Assembly: GCA_019038625.1 (NCBI GenBank)
Contig: JAHOYU010000012.1
Coordinates: forward strand, 1-41,670
Direction of reading: 5' to 3'
Origin: Candidatus Latescibacterota bacterium
Lineage (GTDB): Bacteria; Krumholzibacteriota; Krumholzibacteriia; Krumholzibacteriales; Krumholzibacteriaceae
Length of the DNA stretch: 41,670 bases
The notes under the pieces are model-generated. The model saw nothing but the letters and a program-made list of their open reading frames with translations. It did no database searches and was not told the origin of the DNA. How positions within the stretch are numbered: the stretch's first letter is position 1; each line of letters opens with the position of its first letter. Shown here piece after piece: positions 1-8,307 of this stretch. Position numbers and translations under genes: made by a program.

Positions 1-1
1 C

Positions 2-829
2 TATATAGGTGGCAGGAAGAACAGGGTCGATCCTATGCTCGGCCTGATGATGGGACATGAGTCGATCGTGGCTGAATTTAAAAAAGCCTTGAAGGACGAT
101 GATGTGGCAGCCATCGTATTCAGAGTGAATAGTGGTGGTGGAGAGAGCCTCGCCAGCGACCTGATGGGGCACCAGGTGGAGATTACCGTTAAGGAGAAGC
201 CAGTCGTCGTCTCGATGGTCGATGTCGCTGCTTCGGGCGGTTACCATATAGCTTATCGCGCGACAAAGATACTTGCGGACAAGTTGACTATTACCGGGTC
301 GATCGGATCGATAAGCGGAAAGATGAATATCGCGGGATTGCATGACAAGATCGGGATATCACATGATTTTGTAACGAAGGGGCCGAACGCCCTCTTCTAT
401 TCTCCATACAGGGATTTTACGGCTGAAGAATGGAAGCTGTTCACCGACGATCACTGGGAGGGGTTCAATAACTGGCTCAGGGACGTATCGGAACACAGGG
501 GAATGACTTTCGAGGAGGCCGAGAAACTGGCTCACGGAAGAGTATATTTCGGCAGACAGGCGTTGGAGAACGGTCTGATCGATGAGGTCGGAGGTTTCTA
601 CCGGGCGATCGAGGTAGCAAAAGAACTGGCAGAGATACCCGCTGAAGATAATGTGACGATAGCCCATTATCCTGTTAAGAAGGGGTTTTTCGAGGAACTG
701 GTCGGCGGGAATTTCTCGGCCGTTGCCCAGTATGTCGTCTACAGGTATATCAGGGACGATCTGTCGCAGACCTGGAACATGGTTGTGGGTTCCGGGAACG
801 CGGTTATGGAGCCGATAAATATACGGTAG
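2..829 (+). CDS. sppA: Signal peptide peptidase SppA (protease IV family), C-terminal part, 5' end cut off by window
   Basis: The reading frame is open from base 2 to the stop at 829, so the gene begins before the window and about 275 C-terminal residues are visible. SppA is a membrane-anchored serine protease that degrades signal peptides left after secretion. The visible part is the S49 domain: a VNSGGGES loop, the AASGGY segment that carries the family's nucleophilic serine, a TGSIGSI segment, and a helical tail with FGRQALENGLIDEVGG, which is typical of S49 proteins. The catalytic lysine of two-domain SppA proteins lies in the first domain, which is not in the window. A hairpin terminator follows at 855-886. 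Identification as S49/SppA is firm; whether it is the two-domain (67K) form cannot be seen. Confidence 0.9.
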   Translation, partial: YIGGRKNRVDPMLGLMMGHESIVAEFKKALKDDDVAAIVFRVNSGGGESLASDLMGHQVEITVKEKPVVVSMVDVAASGGYHIAYRATKILADKLTITGSIGSISGKMNIAGLHDKIGISHDFVTKGPNALFYSPYRDFTAEEWKLFTDDHWEGFNNWLRDVSEHRGMTFEEAEKLAHGRVYFGRQALENGLIDEVGGFYRAIEVAKELAEIPAEDNVTIAHYPVKKGFFEELVGGNFSAVAQYVVYRYIRDDLSQTWNMVVGSGNAVMEPINIR

Positions 830-854
830 GATGCTCATCGGGAATTCGATTGCG

Positions 855-886
855 GGGCGTCGCGCGAAAGCGTGGCGCCCTTTTTT
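855..886 (+). terminator. Rho-independent terminator after sppA
   Basis: An 11-bp stem (GGGCGTCGCGC pairing with GCGTGGCGCCC, two G-U wobbles) is closed by a GAAA tetraloop at 866-869 and followed by six T residues at 881-886. It lies 26 bases after the sppA stop and ends that transcription unit before the kinase promoter. Confidence 0.9.
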
Positions 887-903
887 CATATATCCGGGGC
901 AGA

Positions 904-931
904 TTGTTTCACCCGCCTCATTTTATATAAA
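904..931 (+). promoter_or_regulatory. Candidate sigma-70 promoter of the hybrid kinase gene
   Basis: TTGTTT at 904-909 and TATAAA at 926-931 are separated by 16 bases, between the sppA terminator and the kinase start. The -10 element is a good match and the -35 moderate. Assigned by position and pattern only. Confidence 0.4.
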
Positions 932-1018
932 GAATCCTGGTAAATAGACGATAACCTTAAATGGCAGATGAGTTTATACCGAGCCAACACGGCCGGAAGG
1001 TCGGCAGATGGAGAAAGA

Positions 1019-3163
1019 ATGCCAGAGCAGCCGAATAGAACGGTCACAGCCGAGGAATACGGATCCGTTGTAGAGGAGCGGGACAAAGCCCTGGGTGAGG
1101 TCGAACGTTCGAAGGCGATGATTGAAAAGATAAAAATCGATCGTGACAATGCGCTCAGGAAAGCAGCTTTTCTTGAAATCGAAACCCGGAAAGCCGATAT
1201 CGCGAAAAGTTATTTTCTGGCGAATATGAGTCACGAGATCAGGACGCCGATGAACGGTGTCATGGGTATGACTACACTTCTGCTCGATACGGAGCTGGAT
1301 CCGGATCAGAGGGAGTTTGCCGAGACGATAAGCCAGAGTGCCGAAGCTCTTCTGATGATAATCAATGATGTGCTCGATTTTTCCAGGATGGAATCGGGCA
1401 ATTTCGAGCTTGAGAACGAATCATTTGATCTAAGGAGTGTGATTGACGATATCGGGGAGATGATGGGGTTGAGGGCTCACGAGAAGGGTCTTGAATACGT
1501 CAGCATCATCGATAATGAAGTCCCTTATCGGATCAGGGGCGACGCGGAACGGATGCGCCAGGTCATAATCAATCTGATCAATAACTCGATAAAGTTTACA
1601 CATAAGGGAGAAGTTGTACTGAGAATCGAATCGACCGGATGTGCGGATGGCCGGATGTTAAAATTCGTGGTGACCGACACCGGCATCGGGATTCCTGCCG
1701 ACAAACTCGACACCTTGTTCGAAGTGTTCACCCAGGTCGACGCGAGTACTACGAAACAGTTCGGGGGAACAGGGTTGGGCCTGTCGATCTCAAAGCAGCT
1801 TGTAAAAATGATGGGTGGGGAAATATCGGCGAGGAGTGTCGAAGGAGATGGATCGGAATTCACTTTTACCGCTTCGTTCGAATATGACGAGACGGCAGTA
1901 ACCGAATCGGCCCGGAAACGAAAAACGATCCGGCCGATGAAAGTGCTGGTGGTGAATGAAAACTCTACAGTTCGCGGATGGATCAGGATGCTCCTCGAAA
2001 GCAGAGGATGTACACTTGAGGAAGCCGAAGACCTGGAAAAAGCGGACAGGATCGCAAGAGACGTTATCTCTGCCGGTGGATCTGTAGACATAGTCCTGAT
2101 CGATGCTCATCTCTATCTCGATCTCGAAAAGGACCCCGCCAGGTTTATTATGGATATTTCCCAGCAGAACAATACGAATATCATATTGATATTTCCTCCG
2201 TCCAGGACGGAGGCTCTCAGGAATATCAGCGAGGAGGAGCATCCTTACTATCTTTCGAGGCCGATAAGTGAAAGAAGCCTGTTTGAATGTCTTGAAGCCA
2301 TCGATGTGATTAAAGGCGAGGTCGAGGATTCAGTGACTGAAAGCGCTGAAAAATCTGAGATCCCGGCTACTGGAAGGTCGGAGCGGAGCATAGAGGATGT
2401 GAAAGACGTAAAGATACTGCTTGCTGACGACAACCTTGTCAACCAGATGGTCGCTGTGAAATTTCTCGAGAAAATCGGATATTCGGCCGATGTTGTCACA
2501 AATGGACAAGAGGCCCTCGATGCTTTGGCAGAAAAAGTCTATGACCTGGTCCTTATGGATTGCATGATGCCGGTCATGGACGGCTATATAGCAACGGAGA
2601 TGATAAGAAGTGGAGAGACGCCGGTCCTCGACCCAGCAATCCCGGTGATCGCAATGACGGCCAATGCTATGGACGGTGACAGGGAAAAATGCATCGAATA
2701 CGGGATGGATGACTATATCGCAAAACCGATCGATATTGAAAAACTCAGGGAAATCCTGGAAAAATGGAGTGTCGATTTAACCGAAGTTCAGCCCGAGGCC
2801 GTTTCAGGCCCTCAGGAGGAAGTCGGACAGCCTTTCAGCCGCGAGGAATTCCTGGAAAAGATAGATGGCAGTGAAGAGCTTTTCGAGAGTCTGATTCAGA
2901 TCTACACAGAAGACACCAGGCGGCAGATAGATGCCATGCGCGAAGGGATGGTAGCGGGCGACGATCCGGCTGTACGCATAGAGGCGCATACACTCAAGGG
3001 CGCGTCGGGGACTATCGGTGAGGGCGTGATCCAGGGGCTCGCGTTTCAGATCGAGAAAGCCGCAAAGTCTTCCGATCTGTCGATCGTTCCACTTGTACTG
3101 GAGAAGATAGAAACAGAGTTCGAACGTTTTCTGTCCGGTCTGGGACTTACGGAAAAAGTCTGA
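1019..3163 (+). CDS. Hybrid sensor histidine kinase with two receiver domains and an HPt domain
   Basis: The start ATG at 1019 has GGAG five bases upstream. An in-frame ATG at 968 has no clear ribosome site and would add 17 residues. No signal peptide or membrane helix is visible, so the protein should be cytoplasmic. Domains in order (numbered from 1019): a coiled-coil N-terminus; HisKA with the phospho-acceptor His72 in MSHEIRTPMN; an ATPase domain with N, G1 (DTGIGIP) and G2 (GGTGLGLSI) boxes; a receiver with degraded active site (VNEN in place of the acidic pair, and SRP where the conserved lysine is expected); an intact receiver (LADDN, Asp514 in LMDCMMP, KP); and a C-terminal HPt with His657 in AHTLKGAS. 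This is the usual phosphorelay order of BarA/ArcB-like kinases without a periplasmic sensor. No response regulator is adjacent, so the output is unknown. Confidence 0.92.
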   Translation: MPEQPNRTVTAEEYGSVVEERDKALGEVERSKAMIEKIKIDRDNALRKAAFLEIETRKADIAKSYFLANMSHEIRTPMNGVMGMTTLLLDTELDPDQREFAETISQSAEALLMIINDVLDFSRMESGNFELENESFDLRSVIDDIGEMMGLRAHEKGLEYVSIIDNEVPYRIRGDAERMRQVIINLINNSIKFTHKGEVVLRIESTGCADGRMLKFVVTDTGIGIPADKLDTLFEVFTQVDASTTKQFGGTGLGLSISKQLVKMMGGEISARSVEGDGSEFTFTASFEYDETAVTESARKRKTIRPMKVLVVNENSTVRGWIRMLLESRGCTLEEAEDLEKADRIARDVISAGGSVDIVLIDAHLYLDLEKDPARFIMDISQQNNTNIILIFPPSRTEALRNISEEEHPYYLSRPISERSLFECLEAIDVIKGEVEDSVTESAEKSEIPATGRSERSIEDVKDVKILLADDNLVNQMVAVKFLEKIGYSADVVTNGQEALDALAEKVYDLVLMDCMMPVMDGYIATEMIRSGETPVLDPAIPVIAMTANAMDGDREKCIEYGMDDYIAKPIDIEKLREILEKWSVDLTEVQPEAVSGPQEEVGQPFSREEFLEKIDGSEELFESLIQIYTEDTRRQIDAMREGMVAGDDPAVRIEAHTLKGASGTIGEGVIQGLAFQIEKAAKSSDLSIVPLVLEKIETEFERFLSGLGLTEKV

Positions 3164-3242
3164 TCCTGTTTCCATCGGTATACGAACATACCAATTGTCA
3201 CATTCGAAAAACCAGGCTGTTCACGAGCTGACCAAGCTGGGA

Positions 3243-3271
3243 TTGACAGTGTACGTCGGGAAGAGTAATCT
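3243..3271 (+). promoter_or_regulatory. Candidate sigma-70 promoter of the S9 peptidase gene
   Basis: A consensus TTGACA at 3243-3248 is followed after 17 bases by TAATCT at 3266-3271, a weak -10. It lies 42 bases before the peptidase start and just ahead of a perfect palindrome at 3280-3293. Confidence 0.4.
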
Positions 3272-3279
3272 GACCTCAT

Positions 3280-3293
3280 AGATCGATCTATCA
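3280..3293. promoter_or_regulatory. Perfect 14-bp palindrome, possible operator of the S9 peptidase gene
   Basis: ATAGATCGATCTAT reads the same on both strands. It sits directly downstream of the proposed -10 box, where a bound repressor would block initiation, and 19 bases before the start codon. The binding protein is unknown and the role is inferred from position. Confidence 0.35.
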
Positions 3294-3312
3294 CAGCATT
3301 CAGGAGGTCAAA

Positions 3313-5409
3313 TTGAACAGCTCTTCGACAATATTCAGAATCATTGTTTTTGCCAGTGTCCTCTTTGTGTCGGCCGGTTTCCAGCCGACAGGACTTGCTG
3401 CAGACGAGGACACGGGAATCGATACAGGACGGGGGAGAATGCCCATCACGGCGACCGACCTGTGGATGATGAAGCGGGTGGGTTCGCTGAGATTGTCCCC
3501 GGATGGAAGGCTTGCCGCCATAACGGTCATGGAGTACGATATAGACGAAAACAGCGGGCAAGGTGACATATGGCTGGTAAATACTGACGGATCGGGTTTT
3601 CGCCGTTTTACAACAGGGAACACGACGGAGAGTTCGCCAGCCTGGAGTCCTGACGGAACGCGCCTGGCCTTTATCTCGAGACGTGATGGAGAAAAATCTC
3701 AGCTTCAGGTCATATCGATGAAAGGCGGAGAGGCCATCGAATTTACCGATATGCCTCTCGGCGTTTCGGACCCTCGCTGGCTTCCCTGCGGCAGGAGGAT
3801 CGTCTTTTCTTCGAAGACTCTGCCCGGACTCGGAGATGACCGGGACGCGTTGAGAGAGGAATTGAAGAAAAGAGATAAGAGCAAGGTGACAGCGAAGGTC
3901 ACTGAGGATAGATATTACCGCTACTGGGACCATTGGCTGACAGACGGGTATGTCAGTCATCTATACGTGATAGATCTTGATACAGGGGAAATCACCGATC
4001 TGATGCCGGGGTGGGACAAGTATACGAGGAATTCCGGTGGGATCGAGTATGATATAGCGCCAGATGGCGGGGAGATCGCTTTTACAGCTTTCAGAGAAGG
4101 ATCTCCCTACGATAAGCTTGAGACAGACATTTATCTTCTCGACGTTTCATCACCAGGAAAGGTCAGGAACCTGACGGCCGATAATCCTGCTGATGATTTT
4201 GCTCCATACTACACGCCTGACGGGAAATATATCCTGTACGGAAAGCAGCAGATACTCGGGTTCTATGGTGACAGGGTGCGGCTTGTCAGATACAACAGGC
4301 GGACTGACGGCAAGAAAGTACTTACGGAATCGTTCGATCGTTCACCTTCAGGTTGGGTGGCCGATCCGAAAAGTAAAAACATATATTTCAGCGCCGAAGA
4401 CAGGGCGATGGTATCGATCTTTACAATTGGAATGGGCGGAGGAGAAGTAAGAGAGGTCTATCGTGGTGGCGCGAACAGGTCGGTCGATGTAGTTCCTGGC
4501 GGTGGCCTCATATTCCTTCACCAGAGCAGTATCGAGCCGAATACCGTTTGTGTCGTGGACAGAAATGGTGGTTCGTTTGAAAGGATCACTTCCTTCAACA
4601 ATGATATCCTGGCACGTATTGAGATGGGTGTTGTAGAGGACGTCACCTTCACCGGGGCCGAGGGTGAAGATGTACAGATGTTCATCCTCTATCCACCGGG
4701 ATTCGATCCGGAGATGAAGTACCCTCTCCTTGTTCTTGTGCATGGGGGCCCTCATGGCACCTTCGGTGACATATTCCACCCCAGGTGGAACACGCAGGTC
4801 TTCGCGGCGCCGGGCTATGTGACGGCGATGGTGAACTTTCACGGTTCGTCGAGTTTCGGGCAGGATTTTACCGATGCTATAACCGGAGAGAACGGCCGGA
4901 AGCCGTATATCGATGTGATGAAAGCGGTCGACTACCTGGTCGCGAAGGGTTTTGTGGCAGAGGACCGCATGGCAGTAGCGGGCGGAAGTTATGGGGGATA
5001 CCTTGCAAGCTGGATCGGTACGCAGACGGACAGGTTCGCCTGTCTGATCAATCATGCCGGTGTCTTCGATCTCTGTGCCCAGTTCGGTTCGGATATCACA
5101 TCCGGACGGTCCCGGGGCTATGGTGGCACTCCCTGGGATGATCTCGAGGATGTGATCAGGTGGAGTCCGGCTCACAATATGAAAGACTATGTAACGCCCA
5201 CTCTCGTGATCCATGGTGAGAAGGACTACAGGGTTCCGGTCGGTAACGGTCTTGAAGCTTACGGTATGCTCAAGGCAAAGGGTGTCCCCGCGCGGTTTAT
5301 ATATTTTCCGGACGAGAATCACTGGGTACTTACTCCGCAGAACTCGATATTCTGGTACAAAGAGTTTCACTCGTGGCTCGACAGGTGGATCGGGACAGAG
5401 CCCGAGTGA
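3313..5409 (+). CDS. Secreted S9-family prolyl oligopeptidase (acylaminoacyl-peptidase type)
   Basis: The start is TTG at 3313, supported by AGGAGG at 3302-3307 with five bases of spacing. The 698-residue product begins with a signal peptide (hydrophobic stretch to about residue 28, then GLAADE), so it acts outside the cytoplasm. Residues about 45-420 form a WD40-like beta-propeller with SPDG-type repeats (LSPDGRLAA, WSPDGTRLAF, YTPDGKYILYG). Residues about 440-695 are the alpha/beta-hydrolase domain: HGGPHG oxyanion region, nucleophile Ser559 in GGSYGGY, Asp638 in HGEKDYRVP and His670 in DENHWV. Such enzymes cleave short peptides selected by the propeller. The gamma-glutamyltransferase gene follows after 62 bases on the same strand, consistent with peptide use. 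Family and triad are clear; exact specificity is not. Confidence 0.93.
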   Translation: MNSSSTIFRIIVFASVLFVSAGFQPTGLAADEDTGIDTGRGRMPITATDLWMMKRVGSLRLSPDGRLAAITVMEYDIDENSGQGDIWLVNTDGSGFRRFTTGNTTESSPAWSPDGTRLAFISRRDGEKSQLQVISMKGGEAIEFTDMPLGVSDPRWLPCGRRIVFSSKTLPGLGDDRDALREELKKRDKSKVTAKVTEDRYYRYWDHWLTDGYVSHLYVIDLDTGEITDLMPGWDKYTRNSGGIEYDIAPDGGEIAFTAFREGSPYDKLETDIYLLDVSSPGKVRNLTADNPADDFAPYYTPDGKYILYGKQQILGFYGDRVRLVRYNRRTDGKKVLTESFDRSPSGWVADPKSKNIYFSAEDRAMVSIFTIGMGGGEVREVYRGGANRSVDVVPGGGLIFLHQSSIEPNTVCVVDRNGGSFERITSFNNDILARIEMGVVEDVTFTGAEGEDVQMFILYPPGFDPEMKYPLLVLVHGGPHGTFGDIFHPRWNTQVFAAPGYVTAMVNFHGSSSFGQDFTDAITGENGRKPYIDVMKAVDYLVAKGFVAEDRMAVAGGSYGGYLASWIGTQTDRFACLINHAGVFDLCAQFGSDITSGRSRGYGGTPWDDLEDVIRWSPAHNMKDYVTPTLVIHGEKDYRVPVGNGLEAYGMLKAKGVPARFIYFPDENHWVLTPQNSIFWYKEFHSWLDRWIGTEPE

Positions 5410-5471
5410 GGACTGTCGCACGGGGCTGGTTATGGAAATGGGCTTATAAAGTCCTCTAGAGGGAAAAGAGA

Positions 5472-7217
5472 ATGGAGACTGAAATGACGGAATATCTCAG
5501 GCATGTGATTGCCATTCTGGCTCTGCCGTTGATTATTCCCATGCTTATGGCGGTATTGCTGCCGGAAGAAGCCGAAGCATATGACCGGCCTGTCGGTGAT
5601 ATGAAGGTTTCGCGATCCGAGGTCGTCGGCAGACATGGCATGGTTTGCGCCGCGCAGCCCCTTGCCGCACAGATAGGGCTGGATATCCTGAAAAAGGGTG
5701 GAAACGCAATAGATGCCGCTATAGCTGTTAACGCGGCTCTGGGACTGATGGAGCCGGTATCAAATGGAATCGGTGGTGATCTTTTCGCGATCGTCTGGGA
5801 CGCAAAATCGAAAAAGCTCTATGGTTTGAATGCCAGCGGCAGGAGTCCATATCTTCTCGATATTGATAAGGTCAGAGAGGCTGGTGTAGAGGCGATCCCT
5901 TACACCGGGATGCTACCGCAGACGGTGCCGGGATGTGTGGATGGCTGGTTCGAACTCCATGGGAGATTCGGATCGATGCCGATGAAGGAGATCCTGGCTC
6001 CCGCGATCAAATACGCGGAAGAAGGATTCCCCGTGACGGAAGTGATAGCGCATTACTGGGAGCTCGGTTGCAGGCGGCTTCGGGATGAGCCTAATTTTTC
6101 CGCCACTTACATGCCTGAGGGCAGGGCGCCTCGTAAGGGAGAGATCTTTCGCAATCCCGATCTGGCAGAGACTTATCGCAGGCTCGCGGCAAAGGGCAGG
6201 GACGAATTCTACCGGGGGTCCATCGCAAGGGAGATCGACAGGTTCTGTGACGCGAACGACGGATATTTAAGATTGAAAGATCTGGAGGACCATTCTTCTA
6301 CGTGGGTCGAACCGGTCGGTGTCGACTACAGGGGGTACGAGGTCTGGGAACTGCCTCCAAACGGGCAGGGAATAGCAGCCCTGCAGATGCTCAACATCCT
6401 TGAGAATTACGATATAGCATCGATGGGATTCGGAAGTACTGAGTATATTCATTATCTTGTGGAAGCGAAGAAACTTGCGTTTGAGGATAGAGCGAGGTTC
6501 TATGCCGATCCCGACTTCATCGATATTCCGGTCGAAGGCCTTGTCTCGAAGGAATACGCGAGGCAGCGGATGAAGTTGATCGATTCGGGAAGAGCGCTAA
6601 GAGAGGTATCGCACGGGGACCCCATGCTGGAGAGTGGAGAGACGACCTACCTGGTCGTGGCAGACAGCGAGAGGAACTTCGTGTCGCTTATCCAGAGCAA
6701 TTATGCCGGTTTCGGATCGGGGCCGGTGCCGGATGGATTGGGTTTCTGCCTCCAGGACAGGGGCGCACTGTTCAATCTCGATCCGGAACATCCCAACTCT
6801 CTTCAGCCCCATAAAAGACCGTTTCATACTATAATCCCCGCCATGGTCACAAAAGACGGCAGGCCGGTCTTCGCGTTCGGTGTGATGGGTGGGTCGATGC
6901 AACCACAGGGACATGTGCAGGTCCTCTGCAATATCATCGATTTCGGGATGGGTATCCAGGAAGCGGGCGATGCCCCGAGAGTAAGGCATTACGGATCCTC
7001 CCAGCCGACAGGGAGCGTGATGACCGATGGTGGAAAGGTGGCCTTCGAATCGGGATTCGATCTTGAGATCCTGAGGACGCTTACCGACATGGGCCATCTC
7101 CTGGTGAAGGAGAACGGCGGGTTTGGAGGGTATCAGGGGATATGGTACGATCACGTTAATGACGTGTTGATCGGTGGCACGGAATCGAGGAAAGATGGTT
7201 GCTCTCTTGGCTGGTAG
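5472..7217 (+). CDS. ggt: Gamma-glutamyltransferase (GGT)
   Basis: GGT is an Ntn hydrolase that matures by self-cleavage and removes or transfers gamma-glutamyl groups from glutathione and gamma-glutamyl peptides, usually in the periplasm. An N-terminal hydrophobic segment followed by EEAEAYD looks like a signal peptide. The family block GGNAIDAAIAVNAALG is near residue 80, and SNGIGGDLF follows. The autoprocessing and catalytic threonine is Thr391 in GETTYLVV; the small-subunit glycine-rich region GVMGGSMQPQGHVQ follows. Two starts are plausible: ATG 5472 (AGAGGG upstream) and ATG 5484 (GGAG six bases upstream), and both keep the signal peptide. At 581 residues the length is normal. The usual TTH at the new N-terminus reads TTY here. 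It lies 62 bases after the S9 peptidase and is probably cotranscribed with it. Confidence 0.93.
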   Translation: METEMTEYLRHVIAILALPLIIPMLMAVLLPEEAEAYDRPVGDMKVSRSEVVGRHGMVCAAQPLAAQIGLDILKKGGNAIDAAIAVNAALGLMEPVSNGIGGDLFAIVWDAKSKKLYGLNASGRSPYLLDIDKVREAGVEAIPYTGMLPQTVPGCVDGWFELHGRFGSMPMKEILAPAIKYAEEGFPVTEVIAHYWELGCRRLRDEPNFSATYMPEGRAPRKGEIFRNPDLAETYRRLAAKGRDEFYRGSIAREIDRFCDANDGYLRLKDLEDHSSTWVEPVGVDYRGYEVWELPPNGQGIAALQMLNILENYDIASMGFGSTEYIHYLVEAKKLAFEDRARFYADPDFIDIPVEGLVSKEYARQRMKLIDSGRALREVSHGDPMLESGETTYLVVADSERNFVSLIQSNYAGFGSGPVPDGLGFCLQDRGALFNLDPEHPNSLQPHKRPFHTIIPAMVTKDGRPVFAFGVMGGSMQPQGHVQVLCNIIDFGMGIQEAGDAPRVRHYGSSQPTGSVMTDGGKVAFESGFDLEILRTLTDMGHLLVKENGGFGGYQGIWYDHVNDVLIGGTESRKDGCSLGW

Positions 7218-7281
7218 AAATCGAATCGATTTCTGGGCGACCGCATGACAGGGATACAGGCAGGATGGTGTGAGGACAGGT

Positions 7282-7668
7282 ATGGATTTTGTCGATTCAA
7301 GATTTTTCGACCACTTCATGGATCCCCGTAATGTGGGGACGATAGAAGATCCCGATGGCATGGGTATGGGTGGCGACCCTGACTGTGGCGACTGGCTCCT
7401 GGTTACTATCAGAGTCTCGGATGGGAGCATCGAGGATATCAGGTTTCAGTGCCGTGGCTGCTCGTCGGCTATAGTAACATCGAGTTCGATGACAGAGCTG
7501 GCAAAAGGCAGGAGCCTGGAGGAAGCGATGAATATATCGGCAACAGACATCGAAGATTCCGTTGGAGGCCTGAGCGATGAAAAAAGGCATTGTTCACTGC
7601 TCGGCGAGCAGGCGCTGAGAGAGGCTATAAAGGATTTCAGGGCGAGGGAGAGGCCGCAGGCCCAGTAG
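7282..7668 (+). CDS. IscU/NifU-N-like iron-sulfur cluster scaffold
   Basis: The 128-residue product (ATG 7282, GAGG six bases upstream; an in-frame GTG at 7270 is weaker) matches the IscU/SufU fold. It keeps the three cluster-ligand cysteines: Cys35 in DPDCGD, Cys60 in CRGCSSAIVTSSS and Cys104 in KRHCSLL, plus the conserved aspartate after the first. An extra Cys57 lies just before Cys60. These proteins assemble an Fe-S cluster with sulfur from a cysteine desulfurase and pass it to target proteins. No desulfurase, HscA/B or ferredoxin gene is nearby. It follows ggt by 64 bases on the same strand. The LPxxK element before the third cysteine is replaced by LSDEK. Confidence 0.87.
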   Translation: MDFVDSRFFDHFMDPRNVGTIEDPDGMGMGGDPDCGDWLLVTIRVSDGSIEDIRFQCRGCSSAIVTSSSMTELAKGRSLEEAMNISATDIEDSVGGLSDEKRHCSLLGEQALREAIKDFRARERPQAQ

Positions 7669-7726
7669 TAGAAAATGAAAACATGGAATCAAAGGGTGTG
7701 TCGAAATAATGATCTGTTGCTGTGTT

Positions 7727-7755
7727 CCGGAGAGAGCGGTTGCCGCCCTCTCCGG
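7727..7755 (-). terminator. Hairpin between convergent genes, possible terminator
   Basis: CCGGAGAG pairs with CTCTCCGG and GCGG with CCGC around a TTG loop. The inner A/C mismatch of the plus strand becomes a G-U wobble in minus-strand RNA, so the stem is continuous only in minus transcripts. It lies just after the lipoprotein stop at 7763. No T-run follows directly on either strand, so termination is inferred. Confidence 0.45.
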
Positions 7756-7762
7756 GGCCTGG

Positions 7763-8296
7763 CTATTTTATTCTTTGGTGAAGCTCGTTATGCATATACT
7801 GGATATACAATTCGGTTTCAGGGTTTTTCGTTATTCTTCTGAGTGTGATCGACATATCCGTCACCTTGAACCGGTAGGTCTTGTATGCCATCTCGGTCGT
7901 GCCATCCGGTGAGGTTGGGTTCACTCCGTAGTCTTCCTCTATCCTGTGCTTCAGAAGATTCAGCTTTGTGACGTTTGTACTCTTCATATAGGCAATGACT
8001 TCCATCAACATGTCATCGACGAAGGTCAGTCTGAGGTGGGATATTTCCCTGGAACCGTCGGCAGCTCTTGAGAACTCGTACATTTTACCCCTGTAGCCGG
8101 TCCTGGGGTTTTCTGTTTTGTTCCACGAAGTCTTGTTTCGGACCCGTTCGAAAAGATCGCCGGATTTCTCGCCCAGATAAAAACCGTAGACCGGGTCTTC
8201 CAGGACTTCGACGGTACCACCGCCCCCGCCTGTGCAGGAGGGCAGGAAAGCAATCAATGCAGCAAGGGCGACGACATATCTATTTTTGACTATCAA
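7763..8296 (-). CDS. Uncharacterised lipoprotein
   Basis: I do not recognise this family. The product begins with a short signal sequence (MIVKNRYVVALAALIAFLPSC) ending in a lipobox-like LPSC, then a glycine run, so it is probably a lipoprotein exported to the envelope. The mature part of about 155 residues is hydrophilic and mixed alpha/beta, with no catalytic motif I can name. Two TTG starts are possible. The one at 8296 has AGAGGA six bases upstream; the one at 8311 overlaps the stop of the upstream transporter gene. Either way translation is probably coupled to the POT-family transporter. A role with that transporter is inference from the gene order alone. Confidence 0.7.
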   Translation of the reverse strand: MIVKNRYVVALAALIAFLPSCTGGGGGTVEVLEDPVYGFYLGEKSGDLFERVRNKTSWNKTENPRTGYRGKMYEFSRAADGSREISHLRLTFVDDMLMEVIAYMKSTNVTKLNLLKHRIEEDYGVNPTSPDGTTEMAYKTYRFKVTDMSITLRRITKNPETELYIQYMHNELHQRIK

Positions 8297-8307
8297 TGCG
8301 TGTCCTC

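Noticed and set aside
3046-3960. A 304-codon minus-strand frame spanning the kinase-peptidase junction
   Set aside because: It crosses two well-supported plus-strand genes and their promoter region, and the sequence looks like random translation.
4348-5421. A 357-codon minus-strand frame across the S9 peptidase gene
   Set aside because: It is antisense to the catalytic domain with an intact triad and has no family signature.
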